Source of the DNA: Flavobacteriales bacterium
GTDB taxonomy: Bacteria > Bacteroidota > Bacteroidia > Flavobacteriales > BACL11
Length of the DNA: 64,000 nucleotides
NCBI GenBank assembly: GCA_028122735.1
Contig: JAOHSR010000003.1
Span: 1 to 64,000 of the forward strand
Reading direction: 5' to 3'
The stretch's first letter is position 1. Every line of letters begins with the position of its first letter. The position numbers and the translations under genes were made by a program. The notes under the pieces were generated by a model. The model saw only the letters and a program-made list of their open reading frames with translations. It searched no databases and was not told the DNA's origin. Below are positions 17,481 to 25,789 of the stretch, in pieces.

Positions 17481-20400
17481 CTATTGAAGAACTATCTTTT
17501 TGTTTACAACACCATTATTTGTTGTAATTTCTAAGAAGTAAACCCCTTTAGTGTATTTAGACATGTTTATCGATTTAGTGTACTCTCCAACAAACTGCTC
17601 AAGGCCTTCGGAGTAAACCAACTCTCCAACCATATTCAATACTCTTACTTCTAAGTTTTGAATATCTTCAGACACAAAAGAAACATTAAAGATGCCGTTA
17701 GAAGGGTTTGGATAAACCTCTAGATCATTAATTTGACTTCCCCCATCTAATCTAATTGGAACAACACCAGGTTGTGTCCAGGTAATTGGACTTGTCCAAT
17801 CTGATCGGTAAGATGTTACGTTTACATCACAGAACGTTCTTCCTTGAGCTCTATATTCAGTTCCAGATTGAAGTCCAAACTTATTTACAGAATATGTAGG
17901 GTAGAACACTCCAAATCCACCAGCAGTCTGCCAGTTAGAACCTACAGTATTTACTCTTAGGGCTACTCTAGCAAAAGTATAAGGGCCGGTTTCTGTCCAT
18001 GTGAATCTTGCCTTAGAATCATTAGAGCTAAACGTTTCAACCATTAGCGTATCCATCTCTGGACAAGCATCTTGAGTTGTGAATTGATCTGAATATGAAT
18101 ATCCTGATTCACCACCTCCACAATAAAAGGCTTTCATTTTGAATTCGTAAGTTGTTGAAGCCATAAGACCTCTTAGTACCTTAGAAGTGTTAGGCAGTCC
18201 AACATTGCATAGTCCAGACCCAATACCAGCAGCTTTAGTTGTCCACGTAAGAGTTCCTACCTCACGATATCTTACAAAGTATTTTTCAACTCTACAGCTT
18301 CCACTGTTAGCATCATTCCAGTGAATAGTTGCCATCTCAGCATAAACATCACTTGAGTTTAATCCAATTGGATATGGTGCCGAACAGTTGTATCCATATA
18401 AGCATGAACCATCGTCTACCATTGCAGAATCGTTGTAGTTAAATGCTAAAGAATCTGTACAACCTTGAACACATTCAGAGCAAGAGCTATAAGTATTATC
18501 AAATATAGGGCTTGAATTAACCACTTGTTCAACAACTGAAACATTATCTATTGAGCCTATTGCAGAGTCTAATGGTTGAATTCTAAATCTCTTATCATTT
18601 GCTGCCGTGATGTATTCCGAATAGACACCCGCAGCGCTTCTTTCAATACCAGTTACGCCTCCTATTTTTGCCCTATACGATCCTTTTGAAATATTCACAA
18701 CTTCGTAAGTAACTAAAAAAGTTGTATTAGCTATACCAATAACACTTGCTTGGCTTATAGTATTATCTGTTGTGCCAAGCGAAATTGCTACGCCATTTTG
18801 TATGGTCCAGTTAGCACCATTAGACCATCCAGTATTCCCATTAGAAAAACTTCCATTAGTAATAAGTTCACCTGAATTTGCAATAAGTCCATTAACATCA
18901 ACAAGTCTGTTGGCATATGTTGCGTAATCAGTTATTGGAGCACAAGAAGCGCCGCCAACCATATCGTCAATTAAGTCTTCTTGGCCAGCCCATCCATCAA
19001 CAGCATACTTGTATTCAAAGTTTCCAGCAGGCAGATCAACAGTTACAGAGTGAACCCCATCACCATCAGGATCAGTCATTGGAACACAGCCACCACACCA
19101 GCCAAATACAGGACTTTCTAAGTGAACATACCCAAATGAACCAGCAGGCTCACAATTCATATCTACATTAAATGTAGTTGAGAATAAACACGAACCGTCA
19201 TCATCTGTTGCAAGAGCATCATAGTTTATTGCGCCAGCATCAGTACATCCATTTACTTGGTCACAAATATCACAAGATCCATACGTATCATCCAATACAG
19301 TTCCAGCTGAAACATCCACTAATCTATTAGCATAAGAGAAGTAGTCAGTTACAGGAGCACAAGAAGCTCCGTTCTGCATATCATCAACTAGATCTTCTTG
19401 ACCAGCCCATGAATCTACAGCATACTTGTATTCAAAATTACCAAGTGGTAGGTCAACAGTTACAGAGTGAACCCCATCACCATCAGGATCAGTCATTGGC
19501 ACACAACCACCACACCAGCCAAATACTGGGCTTTCAAGATGAACATATCCAAATGAGCCAGCAGGCTCACAATTCATATCAACATTGAATGTGGTAGCGT
19601 AAACACAAGACCCATCATCTAAGTCTGCTAAAGGATCAAAATTAGAAGCAGCCGGATCAGTACATCCAGGAGGGCATACACTACATCTTCCATAAACATC
19701 AGAAGTAGTCGAGTTGGCAGCCGCTTGTCTGTATGCATATGATAAATTATCCGTATATGGAGCACACGTGTTAGTTCCATTTAACATTTCGTTAAATAGG
19801 CCAGCGAATTCAGAATCCGCCCAAACATCAACAACGTACATGTATACAAAGTTATCAGTAACACTGTGAGTTCCTTCCCACACTCCATCACCGTCAGCAT
19901 CAGTTAATAGGTATGTATTACCTGACCAGTTGTCTAAGAATCCTGTTGCAGCTAATGTTGTAGGAGTTAAGCCTGAACAAGTCATGTCTACTGTAAAGGT
20001 AACATCATACTCACAAGAACCATCATCTGTAGTCATTGTTGAGTCATAATTATTTGCTAGAGGATCTGTACAGCCAGCAATACATGCAATACACGATCCG
20101 TAAGTGTCAGAAGTATTGATTCCAGGAGTTGCTGTTACTAATCTATTTGCATATGAGAAGTAATCGGTTACTGGAGCACAAGTTTCTCCACTTACCATAT
20201 CATCAACCAAGTCTTCTCTTGAAGAATTGTTGTCAATTGAGTAGAAGTAAACAAAGTCTCCACCAGGAATATCAACAGTAACTGAATAAATACCATCCAT
20301 TTCTGGATCTGACATTTGAGTACAGCCTGTAAAGCATCCAAAATAAGCGCTTTCTAAATGTACTGTAGAGTAAGTTGTTGGGTCTTCACAATTCATATCT

Positions 20401-23400
20401 ACATTAAATGTAGCTGTAAATAGACAAGAACCATCATCTGTTGTTGCTGTTGCGTCATAATTATTTGCAAGCGGATCAGTACATCCCAATATACAAGCAT
20501 CACAAGAGCCGTAAGTATCAGTAATTGAAACTCCAGCAGCCACAGCTATTAGTCTATTTGCATAAGAGAAGTAATCTGTAACCGGGGCACAAGAAGCGCC
20601 GGCAACCATATCGTCAATCAGGTTTTCTTGACCAGCCCATGAATCAACAGCATACTTATATTCAAAATTACCAAGATCTAAATCAACAGTAACAGACCAA
20701 ACGCCATCTCCATCAGCATCAGTCATTGGAACGCATCCACCACACCATCCAAACTCTGGGCTTTCAAGGTGTACATATCCAAATGAACCAGCAGGCTCAC
20801 AGTTCATATCAACAGTAAATGTTGTAGCATATAAACAAGAGCCGTCATCAACTACAGCTGTTGAGTCGTAGTTTGAAGCTAAAGGATCAGTACAACCAGG
20901 AGGAAGACTATAAAATGAAGTTAAATCAATAGCCATATCAGATGTATAGCTAGTACCGGCTATCCCCTCAATTCTTAAGTCAATTTCACCAGTAAATGCA
21001 CCAAGATCTATAATTGATTGGTTCCATACATTTCCTAAGTCACCTGAGGCAGTCCAAACATTTGTCCATGTTGCTCCGTTATCTGATGAAACATCAACGT
21101 TTAAAGTCCCCATAGTAGCGCCATACATGTGGTAAGCAAAAGAGAACCCTGGATTAGCAAAAGCATCCATATCTACACAAGGAACAGTTATTCTTGCAGA
21201 AGCGCCCCATGTTGAGGATGGAGATGTTTCTGTATACAAATAAGTAGAGCTATCAAAGGCAGCAGTTGGCCCTGTATTAGAAGAGCCTGTAGGCCCAACT
21301 TTACTAGTCCAATTAAAATCATCATCAGTATCTTGAAACCACATTTCTAAACCTGTTTCAAAACTTGAAGTCGAGTCAGTGTCTATACAAGGATATGTAC
21401 AACTTCCATCATCAGCTTGTGCCAATGGGTTGTAATCAATAGAGAGTATGTCTGTACAACCTGTTATTACAGGAAGACATAATGTGTCGCTATAAGGAGC
21501 TCCTCCTGAAAGAATGGTCACACCAGCAGAATTTGCTAGAGTCCAACTTACCTCACCTAACCAAGTTCCACCACTACAAGTTACTGGGTAGCAGAGATCT
21601 TGTAAACAAACTGTTACACTGGAAGAAGAACCAGAAGATAGAGAATAAGAATTTCCCGCAATTGTAAAGTTAGTTCCACTCCAACCATCACCATAAGAGT
21701 CCATCATTGTAAGAGTGTATGAATTAGAGCAAGAGCCATCATCTATAGTGGCTAGAGCATCGTAATTACACGCAGTAGGATCCATGCATCCAACGATTAC
21801 AGGAAGGCATAAAGAGCCAGTGTAAGGTGCACCTCCAGAAAGGATAACAACTCCATTAGCGTTTGCTAAAGTCCAGCTTACTTCGTATCCATAAGAACCT
21901 CCCCCACAAGTTACCGTATAGCAAGAGATGTCATCAGCTAAGCAAAGTATATCAGTACCTAAAGCACCAGAAGAAAGAGTTGATGAAGAGATTAGTGTTC
22001 CATTAGCATCAGTAACATCAAAAGTATTTCCATTCCAACTATCTCCATATGAATCTATCATAGTTAAAGTATATGAAGGGTCACCGCATGAACCGTCGTC
22101 AACAGTTGCTGAAGGGTCGTATCCACATAACATTGGGTCTGTACATCCAAAAATAACAGGAACACAGTGATTACCTGTATATGTGCCAGCTCCAGAAACA
22201 ATAACTGTGCCAACAGCATCCACTAAACTCCAACTAATTTCACTAGCCCATGTACCCCCTCCAACTACAATGTCGTAACATGCATCAGGAAGGCAAAGTA
22301 CTTCTGTTCCACTTGATCCGCTTGGTAACGTAGATGAAGAAATTACGGTTCCATTAACATCAACAACATCAAAAGTATTTCCACTCCAACCATCTCCATA
22401 AGAATCATTCATTGTTAATGTGTATGCAGCGTCACCACACGAGCCGTCATCAACAGTTGCTAGTGGGTCATATCCGCATAACATTGGGTCTGTACACCCA
22501 TAAACCTCAGGAACACAGTGATTACCCGTATATGTGCCGCCTCCAGAGACAATAACAGTTCCAAGCCCATCCACTAAACTCCAACTAATTTCACTAGCCC
22601 ATGTACCCCCTCCAACTACAATGTCGTAACATGCATCAGGAAGGCAAAGTACTTCTGTTCCACTTGATCCGCTTGGTAACGTAGATGAAGAAATTACAGT
22701 TCCATTAACATCAACAACATCAAAAGTATTTCCACTCCAACCATCTCCATAAGAATCGTTCATTGTTAGCGTGTATATTCCATCAGCACTACATGTTCCG
22801 TCGTCGTATATTGCAAGAGGATCGTAATTGCAGGCTAAAGGATTCACACATCCACAACCATAATCATGAGTACCAACATAGGTCCACGTGTCTTTAGCGT
22901 AAACAAGCCATTCTGAGCTTAAAGAATCTGTACCAGCTGATGCTGTCCAGTCGTCATTACCACTGTGTACTGAACATTTTCTGACTAAAGTGTGGTCCTT
23001 TGTAGCACTTGTTACTCCAGCAACATCCCATCCAGCACCAGGATCACCATCCCAATTCCCATACCAATCTAAGACGGTATAACCTCCTGTTACGGGGTCC
23101 GTAGGGCTTGTTGGTTCTGAACCATATACTAGTGCAAAACCATCATCACCGTTACTTAAATAAGTAAATGTTTCATCTGCTTCTGCTAAAATTGAAGCGT
23201 CTGAAGAAGGATGAGCTACAACATATACATCATAAGGCAAGATTACCGCTCCAGCATCAAAATCGTTCCAATATTCATAAACACCAACAGTTGTTGGGTC
23301 ATTAGATACATTAGGATAAGCATACATAGAAAGGTCAACAGTATCTGCTGTTGGGTTATAGATCTCAAAATACTTGTGATTTGAGCTTCCCTCAGCCCAT

Positions 23401-23489
23401 TCTGAGAAAAATATATTTGTCTGAGCGTTCGCAAAACTGAACACAAAAGACAATAAGTTTATAACTAAAATATTAGTAAAATTTTTCAT
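17481..23489 (-). CDS. giant multi-domain T9SS-exported surface protein (2002 residues)
   Basis: Signal peptide (1-22), then in order: a lamin-tail-like domain (about 22-205); four copies of a 'YTLTMxDSYGDxW(S/N)G' beta domain (about 233-330, 355-446, 471-566, 593-670); a MAM-like domain (about 698-860); five glycan-module copies of the kind in the glucan operon (about 886-1531, CGGC and DGDGV(W/H) motifs); a CBM4/9-like domain (about 1535-1655) nested in the fifth module; two fibronectin-III-like domains (about 1700-1908); and a T9SS type-A sorting domain (about 1913-2002, YPNPSNG). GC...DDGSC repeats link the units. No catalytic motif is seen. Likely an adhesin or polysaccharide scaffold. 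It has its own promoter region and terminator. Confidence 0.85.
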   Translation of the reverse strand: MKNFTNILVINLLSFVFSFANAQTNIFFSEWAEGSSNHKYFEIYNPTADTVDLSMYAYPNVSNDPTTVGVYEYWNDFDAGAVILPYDVYVVAHPSSDASILAEADETFTYLSNGDDGFALVYGSEPTSPTDPVTGGYTVLDWYGNWDGDPGAGWDVAGVTSATKDHTLVRKCSVHSGNDDWTASAGTDSLSSEWLVYAKDTWTYVGTHDYGCGCVNPLACNYDPLAIYDDGTCSADGIYTLTMNDSYGDGWSGNTFDVVDVNGTVISSSTLPSGSSGTEVLCLPDACYDIVVGGGTWASEISWSLVDGLGTVIVSGGGTYTGNHCVPEVYGCTDPMLCGYDPLATVDDGSCGDAAYTLTMNDSYGDGWSGNTFDVVDVNGTVISSSTLPSGSSGTEVLCLPDACYDIVVGGGTWASEISWSLVDAVGTVIVSGAGTYTGNHCVPVIFGCTDPMLCGYDPSATVDDGSCGDPSYTLTMIDSYGDSWNGNTFDVTDANGTLISSSTLSSGALGTDILCLADDISCYTVTCGGGSYGYEVSWTLANANGVVILSGGAPYTGSLCLPVIVGCMDPTACNYDALATIDDGSCSNSYTLTMMDSYGDGWSGTNFTIAGNSYSLSSGSSSSVTVCLQDLCYPVTCSGGTWLGEVSWTLANSAGVTILSGGAPYSDTLCLPVITGCTDILSIDYNPLAQADDGSCTYPCIDTDSTSSFETGLEMWFQDTDDDFNWTSKVGPTGSSNTGPTAAFDSSTYLYTETSPSSTWGASARITVPCVDMDAFANPGFSFAYHMYGATMGTLNVDVSSDNGATWTNVWTASGDLGNVWNQSIIDLGAFTGEIDLRIEGIAGTSYTSDMAIDLTSFYSLPPGCTDPLASNYDSTAVVDDGSCLYATTFTVDMNCEPAGSFGYVHLESPEFGWCGGCVPMTDADGDGVWSVTVDLDLGNFEYKYAVDSWAGQENLIDDMVAGASCAPVTDYFSYANRLIAVAAGVSITDTYGSCDACILGCTDPLANNYDATATTDDGSCLFTATFNVDMNCEDPTTYSTVHLESAYFGCFTGCTQMSDPEMDGIYSVTVDIPGGDFVYFYSIDNNSSREDLVDDMVSGETCAPVTDYFSYANRLVTATPGINTSDTYGSCIACIAGCTDPLANNYDSTMTTDDGSCEYDVTFTVDMTCSGLTPTTLAATGFLDNWSGNTYLLTDADGDGVWEGTHSVTDNFVYMYVVDVWADSEFAGLFNEMLNGTNTCAPYTDNLSYAYRQAAANSTTSDVYGRCSVCPPGCTDPAASNFDPLADLDDGSCVYATTFNVDMNCEPAGSFGYVHLESPVFGWCGGCVPMTDPDGDGVHSVTVDLPLGNFEYKYAVDSWAGQEDLVDDMQNGASCAPVTDYFSYANRLVDVSAGTVLDDTYGSCDICDQVNGCTDAGAINYDALATDDDGSCLFSTTFNVDMNCEPAGSFGYVHLESPVFGWCGGCVPMTDPDGDGVHSVTVDLPAGNFEYKYAVDGWAGQEDLIDDMVGGASCAPITDYATYANRLVDVNGLIANSGELITNGSFSNGNTGWSNGANWTIQNGVAISLGTTDNTISQASVIGIANTTFLVTYEVVNISKGSYRAKIGGVTGIERSAAGVYSEYITAANDKRFRIQPLDSAIGSIDNVSVVEQVVNSSPIFDNTYSSCSECVQGCTDSLAFNYNDSAMVDDGSCLYGYNCSAPYPIGLNSSDVYAEMATIHWNDANSGSCRVEKYFVRYREVGTLTWTTKAAGIGSGLCNVGLPNTSKVLRGLMASTTYEFKMKAFYCGGGESGYSYSDQFTTQDACPEMDTLMVETFSSNDSKARFTWTETGPYTFARVALRVNTVGSNWQTAGGFGVFYPTYSVNKFGLQSGTEYRAQGRTFCDVNVTSYRSDWTSPITWTQPGVVPIRLDGGSQINDLEVYPNPSNGIFNVSFVSEDIQNLEVRVLNMVGELVYSEGLEQFVGEYTKSINMSKYTKGVYFLEITTNNGVVNKKIVLQ
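22108..22776 (-). repeat. 351-bp in-frame tandem duplication
   Basis: Bases 22108-22425 and 22459-22776 are nearly identical at a constant offset of 351 bp (117 codons). The best-conserved part is 22218-22425 against 22569-22776, differing at only a few bases. The two encoded copies of the DSYGDGWSG domain are almost identical, unlike the third and fourth copies, so this is a recent duplication within the giant gene. Confidence 0.88.
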
Positions 23490-23541
23490 AATAATTTGTT
23501 TTTTGTTTTTGAAGCACTAAATGTAGTAAAAAATCTTACTT

Positions 23542-23558
23542 AGTGAACAATATACACT
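23542..23558 (-). promoter_or_regulatory. candidate operator upstream of the giant T9SS protein gene
   Basis: Plus strand AGTGA-ACAATAT-ACACT, a 17-bp inverted repeat with one mismatch to AGTGT-N7-ACACT, 53-69 bases before the ATG at 23489. It matches the gap and kinase sites in arm sequence and in the 7-base spacer. On the minus strand the palindrome runs straight into TAAGTAAG, at the place where TAnnTTTG stands in the other two promoters. Confidence 0.5.
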
Positions 23559-23708
23559 TGCCAATTTTACTAGAGTAGTTGATTTGTAAATAGATTTTTA
23601 TTAAATTTTGTAAACAAAAACTCATCAAATTCTATTTGAAAAACTAAAAGAGATAAAAGCTTAAATGGTTTTGTATAATTATAAATAAAAAATTGTTATA
23701 TTTTAACT

Positions 23709-23735
23709 AAAAAAGGGCTGCCAAGAGCCCTTTTT
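23709..23735 (-). terminator. intrinsic terminator of gap
   Basis: Inverted repeat AAAAAGGGCT / AGCCCTTTTT (10-bp stem, loop GCCAAG), giving a GC-rich stem and a T run on the minus strand, 57 bases after the gap stop. Confidence 0.82.
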
Positions 23736-23791
23736 GTGCCATCTCTAGCACATAAACTAAAACACAATTACTACTTGGCTAGTAAGCTTTT

Positions 23792-24832
23792 TTAACCATT
23801 TAAAAAATTGACTGTTTTTTGTTTTTCATTTAATTTAAGAGTGTCCATATGAACAATTAGATCTAATATTTTGTTTGAATACCCCCATTCATTATCATAC
23901 CAGCTTACAACTTTGAAAAATTTAGAATTTAATTCAATACCTGCTTTTGAGTCAAAAATAGATGTTCTACTATCAGACATAAAATCTGTTGAAACAAGAT
24001 CTTCGTCTGTATATCCTAATATTCCATTGTATCTTTCAGATTTTGAGGCCTCATGCATAACGCGACAAATTTCTGCATACGATGTTTCAGATTTAAGATT
24101 TACCGTTAGATCAACCACTGAAACATTTGCAGTAGGAACTCTATAGGCCATTCCGGTCAATTTACCCTCCATTGATGGAAGAACTTTCCCAACAGCTTTG
24201 GCAGCACCAGTTGAGGCAGGGATAATATTTTGATAAGCCCCTCTACCTGCGCGCCAATCTTTTAAGGATGGACTATCTACTGTTTTTTGTGTTGCTGTTG
24301 CCGCGTGAACCGTTGACATAATACCGCTTTCAACTCCAAATTTTCTGTCTAGTATTTCAACAATAGGAGCTAAACAATTTGTCGTGCAAGAAGCGTTTGA
24401 TACGATATTCATTTCTTTAGTATATTTTTCGTGATTAACACCCATAACAAACATTGGGGTTTCATCTTTTGAAGGAGCAGAAAGGATAACCTTTTTAGCA
24501 CCGGCATCTAAGTGTTTTTGTGCCAAATCAGAGGTTAAAAATAAACCAGTAGCTTCGATTACATATTCTGCGTTTACTTCACTCCATTTTAATTTTGAAG
24601 GGGCTTTTTCACTTGATATTCTGATTTTATGTCCCCCAACATATAAATGTTCTTTGTCGTGTGAAATCTCTAAATCTAATCTGCCATGGCTCGAATCGTA
24701 TTTTAGCATGTACGCCAAATAATCTACAGGATATAAATCATTAATAGCAACAACATTCATATCAGCTCTTTTTAAGATGTTTCTGAAAGCAAGCCTTCCA
24801 ATTCTACCAAAACCGTTTATAGCGATGTTCAT
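23792..24832 (-). CDS. gap: glyceraldehyde-3-phosphate dehydrogenase
   Basis: Cytoplasmic glycolytic enzyme: glyceraldehyde 3-phosphate + NAD + phosphate to 1,3-bisphosphoglycerate. The Rossmann motif INGFGRIGR (5-13) and N31-D32 at the end of beta-2 indicate NAD preference. Catalytic C149 in SNASCTTNC and its partner H175 in STVHAATAT are present, and WYDNEWGYS is intact. At 346 residues it is slightly longer than the usual 330-337 because of a short C-terminal tail. It is divergent from the sugar kinase, with mirror-image promoters and palindromes in the 116 bases between the ATGs. The region suggests sugar-dependent control. Confidence 0.97.
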   Translation of the reverse strand: MNIAINGFGRIGRLAFRNILKRADMNVVAINDLYPVDYLAYMLKYDSSHGRLDLEISHDKEHLYVGGHKIRISSEKAPSKLKWSEVNAEYVIEATGLFLTSDLAQKHLDAGAKKVILSAPSKDETPMFVMGVNHEKYTKEMNIVSNASCTTNCLAPIVEILDRKFGVESGIMSTVHAATATQKTVDSPSLKDWRAGRGAYQNIIPASTGAAKAVGKVLPSMEGKLTGMAYRVPTANVSVVDLTVNLKSETSYAEICRVMHEASKSERYNGILGYTDEDLVSTDFMSDSRTSIFDSKAGIELNSKFFKVVSWYDNEWGYSNKILDLIVHMDTLKLNEKQKTVNFLNG

Positions 24833-24852
24833 AATTTAAAAATTTAATACCA

Positions 24853-24876
24853 CAAAGTTAGTGTAATTTAAACACT
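24853..24876 (-). promoter_or_regulatory. gap promoter -7 element with abutting palindrome
   Basis: Minus-strand TAACTTTG (plus 24853-24860) is a perfect Bacteroidota -7 element. Directly upstream is the perfect palindrome AGTGT-N7-ACACT (24860-24876), whose last T is the first base of the -7 box. No good -33 TTTG is seen. A protein bound here would cover the -7 to -33 spacer, so repression is the simpler guess. Confidence 0.65.
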
Positions 24877-24906
24877 TACAGCTTATTTCTTATTTTTTTT
24901 ACTTAA

Positions 24907-24930
24907 GGTGTACAAAATACACTATGTTTG
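24907..24930 (+). promoter_or_regulatory. sugar-kinase promoter -7 element with abutting palindrome
   Basis: Plus-strand TATGTTTG (24923-24930) is a perfect -7 element. GGTGT-ACAAAAT-ACACT (24907-24923) abuts it with the same one-base overlap as at gap, 47 bp away on the opposite strand. It places transcription start near 24937 and so favours the ATG at 24949 over the TTG at 24928, which lies inside the -7 element. Confidence 0.65.
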
Positions 24931-24948
24931 TTATTAAATTTTTTTAAA

Positions 24949-25788
24949 ATGATATTAATTGCAGATAGTGGATCGACAAAGTGTAGCTGGGCAATATGTG
25001 TTAATGGCCAGATAATTGATAGGTGTAGTACAATTGGATTCAACCCTTATTTTATTTCCTCTAAACAGGTTGCTATCAATCTTCAAAAATCTGATCTTGA
25101 CGATATAAGAGATCAAATTTCAAAGGTATATTTTTATGGGGCAGGATGTTCTTCTTCTAAAATGAATAAGATAATTGAAACTCCATTTTGTGATTTTTTT
25201 AAAAATGCTGAGATAAACATACATCATGACTTAGACGCTGCTTGCTATTCAATGTATGATGGAGAGCCAGCAATTACTGGTATATTAGGAACGGGATCTA
25301 ACTCATGTCTCTTTGATGGCACAACAATTTACGAGAGTGCCCCTTCTTTAGGCTTTATGCTTGGAGATGAGGCTTCCGGAAACTATTTTGGAAAGAAATT
25401 ACTGAACCTCTATTTTAATAATATACTATCAAAGGATCTTAAGAAAAAGTATGAGAATAATTATGAAACCGATATAGCAAATATTAATTCTAACGTATAT
25501 AATAATTCAAGAGCAAATGTCTATTTAGCTAAATTTTTTCCATTTGTTTCAGAAAATAAGAATCACGAGCAAATGCAAGAGTTGATAAAAACATCTCTAG
25601 ATGAATTTTTTAGACTTCACATATGTTGTTTTCCAAATCATAAAGAAGTGAAAATTAATTTTATCGGTTCAGTTGCGTTTTTTCTTCAAGAAGAGATTAA
25701 AGCGGTTGCTTTATCTTACAATTGCAAAATAGGAGAGATTGTTAAAAACCCTATAGATAAGTTAATAGAATATCACTTCAAAAAATAA
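24949..25788 (+). CDS. BadF/BadG-type sugar kinase (N-acetylglucosamine kinase-like)
   Basis: 279 residues of the ASKHA ATPase fold. The N-terminal phosphate-1 loop is MILIADSGSTKCSWAI, with a second phosphate loop in ITGILGTGSNSCLF and a conserved LGDEASGNYFGK segment. The family phosphorylates amino sugars or glucose-like sugars; the exact substrate cannot be read from sequence. I use ATG 24949 because the longer TTG start falls within the promoter -7 box. It is divergent from gap with a paired operator, consistent with a role feeding sugar into glycolysis. It converges on the ALDH gene with one base between stops. Confidence 0.85.
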   Translation: MILIADSGSTKCSWAICVNGQIIDRCSTIGFNPYFISSKQVAINLQKSDLDDIRDQISKVYFYGAGCSSSKMNKIIETPFCDFFKNAEINIHHDLDAACYSMYDGEPAITGILGTGSNSCLFDGTTIYESAPSLGFMLGDEASGNYFGKKLLNLYFNNILSKDLKKKYENNYETDIANINSNVYNNSRANVYLAKFFPFVSENKNHEQMQELIKTSLDEFFRLHICCFPNHKEVKINFIGSVAFFLQEEIKAVALSYNCKIGEIVKNPIDKLIEYHFKK

Positions 25789-25789
25789 T

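Larger units (their letters stand above)
23490..23791. other. 302-bp intergenic region between the giant gene and gap
   Basis: Holds the promoter/operator region of the 2002-residue gene (palindrome at 23542-23558) and the gap terminator (23709-23735). The remainder, about 23560-23708, is very AT-rich. I see no open frame with coding character, no tRNA-like fold and no riboswitch. Confidence 0.7.

Noticed and set aside
18917-19171. Open frame rich in Gln and His opposite the giant gene
   Set aside because: It mirrors the repeated module codons on the other strand; the composition is an artefact of that.
24928-24948. TTG start giving a longer sugar kinase
   Set aside because: It lies in the TATGTTTG -7 element, so it would be upstream of the transcript start. 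ATG 24949 begins exactly at the family's N-terminus.
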